Assembly (NCBI GenBank): GCA_002390165.1
Contig: DGOU01000046.1
Coordinates: 1-7,400, forward strand
Source of the DNA: Lutibacter sp. UBA4458
GTDB taxonomy: Bacteria > Bacteroidota > Bacteroidia > Flavobacteriales > Flavobacteriaceae
DNA: 7,400 nt
Direction of reading: 5' to 3'
Shown here piece by piece: positions 4,722 through 7,400 of this stretch (the stretch's first letter is position 1; every line of letters begins with the position of its first letter). The translations under genes and the position numbers were made by a program. The notes beneath the pieces were generated by a model. It was not told the origin of the DNA. It made no database searches and saw only the letters and a program-made list of their open reading frames with translations.

Positions 4722-7193
4722 TTAGAATGGGTAGCTTATACCAAAATTATAAACGGTATGATTGAAATTGTAGTTTTTAAACCATCTGTTTCCTGATGCT
4801 AAATATGGTTCATATGTTTTAAAACCTAAATCTAAACGTAATAATATAAAACTCAAATCGTACCTAATTCCAAATCCCGAACCAATTGCAATATCTTTTA
4901 AAGAATTGATACCTTTAAACTTTGCGTTTTCTAGTGTAACGGATGAATTAGTTATGTCCCAAATATTACCGGCATCTGCAAAAAATGCTCCTTTAATACT
5001 GTTTATTATTTTAAATCGATATTCTAAACTGCTAATAAATTTTAAACTTCCTACATTGTATTCTAAACCAGTTTTAGTTGAGCCTGGTCCTAAATCATAA
5101 ATTTTCCAAGCTCGTAAATCATTGGGTCCTCCAATAAAATAACTTCTACTAAAAGGTATACTAGTTGAATTTCCGTATGGATGAGCAATTCCTAAAAAAG
5201 ATCTAAATGCCAACACGCTTTCTTGTTGTAAATTCCAGAATTTTTTATACTCAATATCGGTTCTAATATATTGTGCTATTGGTGTTTTTAAAATGGTTTT
5301 TACATTGTTGTTATCTCTTGTTTTGGAAAGTAGTGAGCTTAAATTTCCGGCGGAAACTACACGAGCTCTAAAAAACGAAAAATCAGTATCTTTATAGTTT
5401 TTACTATTATTAAATGTAAACGTGTAGGCAATTGCTGGCACTAAAACATCTTCCGTAATTATATTGTAACGTTTTTTTATGTTTTGTGCTATTTTAAACT
5501 CATTTGGATTGGAAGCTTCAAAAGTGGAATTAATATTAGTATTTATAAAATTAATTACATTATTTGAGGTAACTGTTGTATTAAAATAGGAGGTTGCTAT
5601 ATTTTGTATTTGGTTAAATTCTGAAGTGTAAATGTTGAAATACGAACTAATATTTAGGTTTTTAATAAATTGGGCATTTAGTAATTGTAAACTATGATTA
5701 ATGGTTTTAGAAGTGTTCCAAGTGTAATCAATAATTCCTGTAAATTTTTGTTTATCCAGCCCAATATTTTTTTGCAAGCTTGTACCTACAGTAAAGGTTG
5801 TTTTAGGAGACATTTTTTTAGGAACTAATTTGTTGGTTTTAAACGGGAGTAAAAACCGAGGTAGTATTAAGGAAACATCGCTACCAATTTCCCAAGCATT
5901 TAATAAACTGTTATTACTTGCAGCATCTTTGGAATCTAAAAAAGAACCCTGAATTGAGAATTTTAAAATCTCAGCACCTTTAAAAATGTTTCTATTTGAA
6001 AAGGATAATTTTCCCGAAACACCTAATTGCCTTATGTTAGAGTGATTTAATTCTGTATTAAACCCCAAAGAATATTTTTTTAGCGGTGTTAAATAGATGG
6101 AAGCTAATAAATCATCTGTATCAGGTAACTCAGTATATTTTATGTTAACCGATTTAAAGTTGTTAAGGTTTCGTAAATGTTTTCTTGTTAATTCTCTACT
6201 TTCGTCTTTATAAATAGTGTTTGGTTCAATAAAAACGCTATTTAATAAAATTTTAGGATTGTAATTTAATTTAGTTTGCGCTAAAAAATGAAACCCATTA
6301 TATGTTGCACTGTCCTTTATTGACTTATCTTTATTATTAAAAGAATAATCGGTATAAATATTTACCGATTTTATTTTTTGAATTTTAAAAGGAACATCAG
6401 CAATACTGTCGTTTATTATTAAATTGATATTTGCTTTGTATTTTGTAGAATCTACATCAATTAAAACAGCATTTTTGTTAAACCGATAAATTCCAGAGTT
6501 TCTAAATAATTTGCTTATTCTATTTTGCTCATTAATAAAGGTTGAATATTTAAATTGGGATCCTTTTTTAATTAATGTTTCCTTTAAATGAGTTTTATAA
6601 ATAGAATCTAAAACGGTAGATTCAATGGATGAATTTATACTATCTAAAATATAAGGTTTTCCAGTTGCTACTATATATTGTACCGTAGCTTTTTTATTTT
6701 TTAAAAAGGTGTTTTTTGCAGTTACTTTAGCATTAAAAAATCCTTCATTAAAATAATGCTGTTTTAAATTAGTTATGGTTTGTTTTGTTTTAGTTGGATT
6801 TAACAATACTGGTTCTTCTCCATTTTTTAACCACCATTGATTCATGTTATATTTAAAATTTCGAACTCCGTTTGCTTGTTTTTCAGAAAAAACTCCTTTT
6901 GTAAATTTATACCAACCAGGATGATTTTTTTTCCAAGTTCCAAAATCAGTTTCAAAATTTTTATTCCCAATATTATAAAAATGTAATGGTAAAGGCAATC
7001 CTAAAACTAATTGATTTGGGCGTTGAATTATATAATCACTTATTTCGTTATCTATAATTTTTTTATCGTTAACTATAATCGTATTTTTTGTTAGTAAGTG
7101 TTTGTTTTCTGGCACGTATTTAACCACATTACACGATGAAAAACTAAAAATTATACTAGCTAAAATTAATAATATTATAAAATTGTTTTTCAA
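4722..7193 (-). CDS. TamA/BamA-family (Omp85) outer-membrane lipoprotein, TamL-like, TTG start
   Basis: Omp85 proteins insert or export proteins at the outer membrane through periplasmic POTRA domains and a 16-stranded barrel. The Bacteroidota variant TamL is lipidated and thought to work with TamB. The 823-aa product has a hydrophobic signal (5-18) and a lipobox-like F-S-S-C with C21. The POTRA-type region spans about 35-370, including TNLKQHYFNEGFFNAKV (141-157) and LRNLNNFKSVNI (340-351). The barrel follows, with the Omp85 loop-6 signature GGPNDLRAW (688-696), FFADAGNIWD (737-746), GSGFGIRYD (771-779) and a terminal aromatic beta-signal, FGISYPF. The lipidated N-terminus and KYVPENKHLL (25-34) favour TamL over BamA. 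The start codon at 7193 is TTG; the upstream in-frame codons contain no ATG or GTG before a TAA, and the signal peptide begins right there. No tamB is visible nearby. Family is certain; the TamL versus other Omp85 paralogue assignment is moderately sure. Confidence 0.92.
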   Translation of the reverse strand: MKNNFIILLILASIIFSFSSCNVVKYVPENKHLLTKNTIIVNDKKIIDNEISDYIIQRPNQLVLGLPLPLHFYNIGNKNFETDFGTWKKNHPGWYKFTKGVFSEKQANGVRNFKYNMNQWWLKNGEEPVLLNPTKTKQTITNLKQHYFNEGFFNAKVTAKNTFLKNKKATVQYIVATGKPYILDSINSSIESTVLDSIYKTHLKETLIKKGSQFKYSTFINEQNRISKLFRNSGIYRFNKNAVLIDVDSTKYKANINLIINDSIADVPFKIQKIKSVNIYTDYSFNNKDKSIKDSATYNGFHFLAQTKLNYNPKILLNSVFIEPNTIYKDESRELTRKHLRNLNNFKSVNIKYTELPDTDDLLASIYLTPLKKYSLGFNTELNHSNIRQLGVSGKLSFSNRNIFKGAEILKFSIQGSFLDSKDAASNNSLLNAWEIGSDVSLILPRFLLPFKTNKLVPKKMSPKTTFTVGTSLQKNIGLDKQKFTGIIDYTWNTSKTINHSLQLLNAQFIKNLNISSYFNIYTSEFNQIQNIATSYFNTTVTSNNVINFINTNINSTFEASNPNEFKIAQNIKKRYNIITEDVLVPAIAYTFTFNNSKNYKDTDFSFFRARVVSAGNLSSLLSKTRDNNNVKTILKTPIAQYIRTDIEYKKFWNLQQESVLAFRSFLGIAHPYGNSTSIPFSRSYFIGGPNDLRAWKIYDLGPGSTKTGLEYNVGSLKFISSLEYRFKIINSIKGAFFADAGNIWDITNSSVTLENAKFKGINSLKDIAIGSGFGIRYDLSFILLRLDLGFKTYEPYLASGNRWFKNYNFNHTVYNFGISYPF

Positions 7194-7213
7194 TAAATAA
7201 GAGTTTAAATTTG
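7183..7213 (+). promoter_or_regulatory. Putative promoter of the RNA methyltransferase gene
   Basis: TTG (7183-7185), a 20-base spacer and TAAATTTG (7206-7213) match the Bacteroidota TTG/TAnnTTTG promoter exactly in both halves. The -33 half lies inside the first codons of the tamL-like gene. The site ends 58 bases before the ATG at 7272. Confidence 0.6.
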
Positions 7214-7243
7214 TTTCAAAAGTAAAACATTTAAAAGGATTAA

Positions 7244-7253
7244 CAAATTACTA
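7244..7253 (-). promoter_or_regulatory. Putative promoter of the tamL-like gene, -7 element
   Basis: The minus strand reads TAGTAATTTG, the same ten bases as before accD, ending 50 bases upstream of the TTG start. As there, it is one base short of TAnnTTTG. No -33 element is clear. The position is supported mainly by the shared motif and similar distance. Confidence 0.45.
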
Positions 7254-7271
7254 TTTTTTATTAAATAACTT

Positions 7272-7400
7272 ATGACTTTAAGTAAACATCAATTAAAATT
7301 AATAACGAGTCTTTCGCAAAAAAAGTACCGTATAAAACATAATTTATTTATAGTAGAAGGGTTAAAAGGAGTTCAAGAATTTTTAAACTCAAAATTTGAA
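7272..7400 (+). CDS. TrmH/SpoU-family RNA 2'-O-methyltransferase, N-terminal fragment
   Basis: Only 43 codons are in the window; the frame is open to base 7400. The start MTLSKHQLKLITSLSQKKYR followed by HNLFIVEGLKGVQEFL is the typical N-terminal substrate-binding segment of SpoU (TrmH-type) methyltransferases, where K-K-x-R and F-x-V-E-G-x-K are the recurrent marks. These enzymes methylate the 2'-OH of a ribose in rRNA or tRNA using S-adenosylmethionine. The catalytic SPOUT knot domain is beyond the edge, so the target RNA cannot be assigned. ATG at 7272 follows an A/T-rich leader without Shine-Dalgarno. It is divergent from the tamL-like gene, with 78 bases between the two starts. Confidence 0.85.
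   Translation, partial: MTLSKHQLKLITSLSQKKYRIKHNLFIVEGLKGVQEFLNSKFE

Noticed and set aside
4906..5100. 64-codon plus-strand open frame
   Set aside because: It is antisense to the conserved Omp85 barrel region (loop 6 and the following strands) and has no features of its own.
1..7400. Operon of all minus-strand genes from tamL-like to accD
   Set aside because: The strong terminator after fbaA and promoter-like sites before each gene argue for separate transcripts, though tamL-to-fbaA read-through remains possible.

Overview
This is a strongly AT-rich, densely packed chromosomal window from a member of the Bacteroidota, most likely family Flavobacteriaceae. Four things point there. The PNPase, AccD and aldolase sequences have a flavobacterial character as I recall it. 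Starts lack Shine-Dalgarno sequences and sit behind A/T-rich leaders. Promoter-like sites fit the Bacteroidota form TAnnTTTG. The outer-membrane Omp85 protein is a lipoprotein, the TamL arrangement typical of this phylum. Genus cannot be told from the sequence.

Layout: the 5' part of pnp (PNPase, minus strand) runs off the left edge. It lies downstream of rpsO (ribosomal protein S15), in the classical rpsO-pnp order, with an intrinsic terminator between them. Divergent from rpsO is a single plus-strand gene for an unrecognised cysteine-containing lipoprotein, the only clearly accessory gene here. It converges on accD (acetyl-CoA carboxylase beta subunit) across a compact bidirectional terminator that starts at the accD stop codon. 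Upstream of accD come fbaA (class II fructose-bisphosphate aldolase), with its own terminator, and then a long tamL-like gene (lipidated Omp85 protein), all on the minus strand. At the right edge a divergent TrmH/SpoU-family RNA methyltransferase begins on the plus strand.

How the parts work together: most of the window is housekeeping, covering RNA turnover and translation (pnp, rpsO, rRNA/tRNA methyltransferase), central carbon and fatty-acid metabolism (fbaA, accD) and outer-membrane biogenesis (tamL). Terminators after rpsO, fbaA and accD, plus promoter-like motifs before each minus-strand gene except pnp, suggest mostly single-gene transcripts rather than one operon.

The points most worth a second look are: an AccD whose four zinc-ribbon cysteines are all replaced; a TTG start on the tamL-like gene, with no in-frame ATG upstream; a common TAGTA-n-TTTG promoter-like element ahead of four minus-strand genes; promoters of tamL and the methyltransferase that face each other so that their transcripts should overlap; and an internal cysteine-bracketed DFG repeat in the lipoprotein. 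I found no mobile element, CRISPR array, tRNA or rRNA, and no convincing new multi-gene system.
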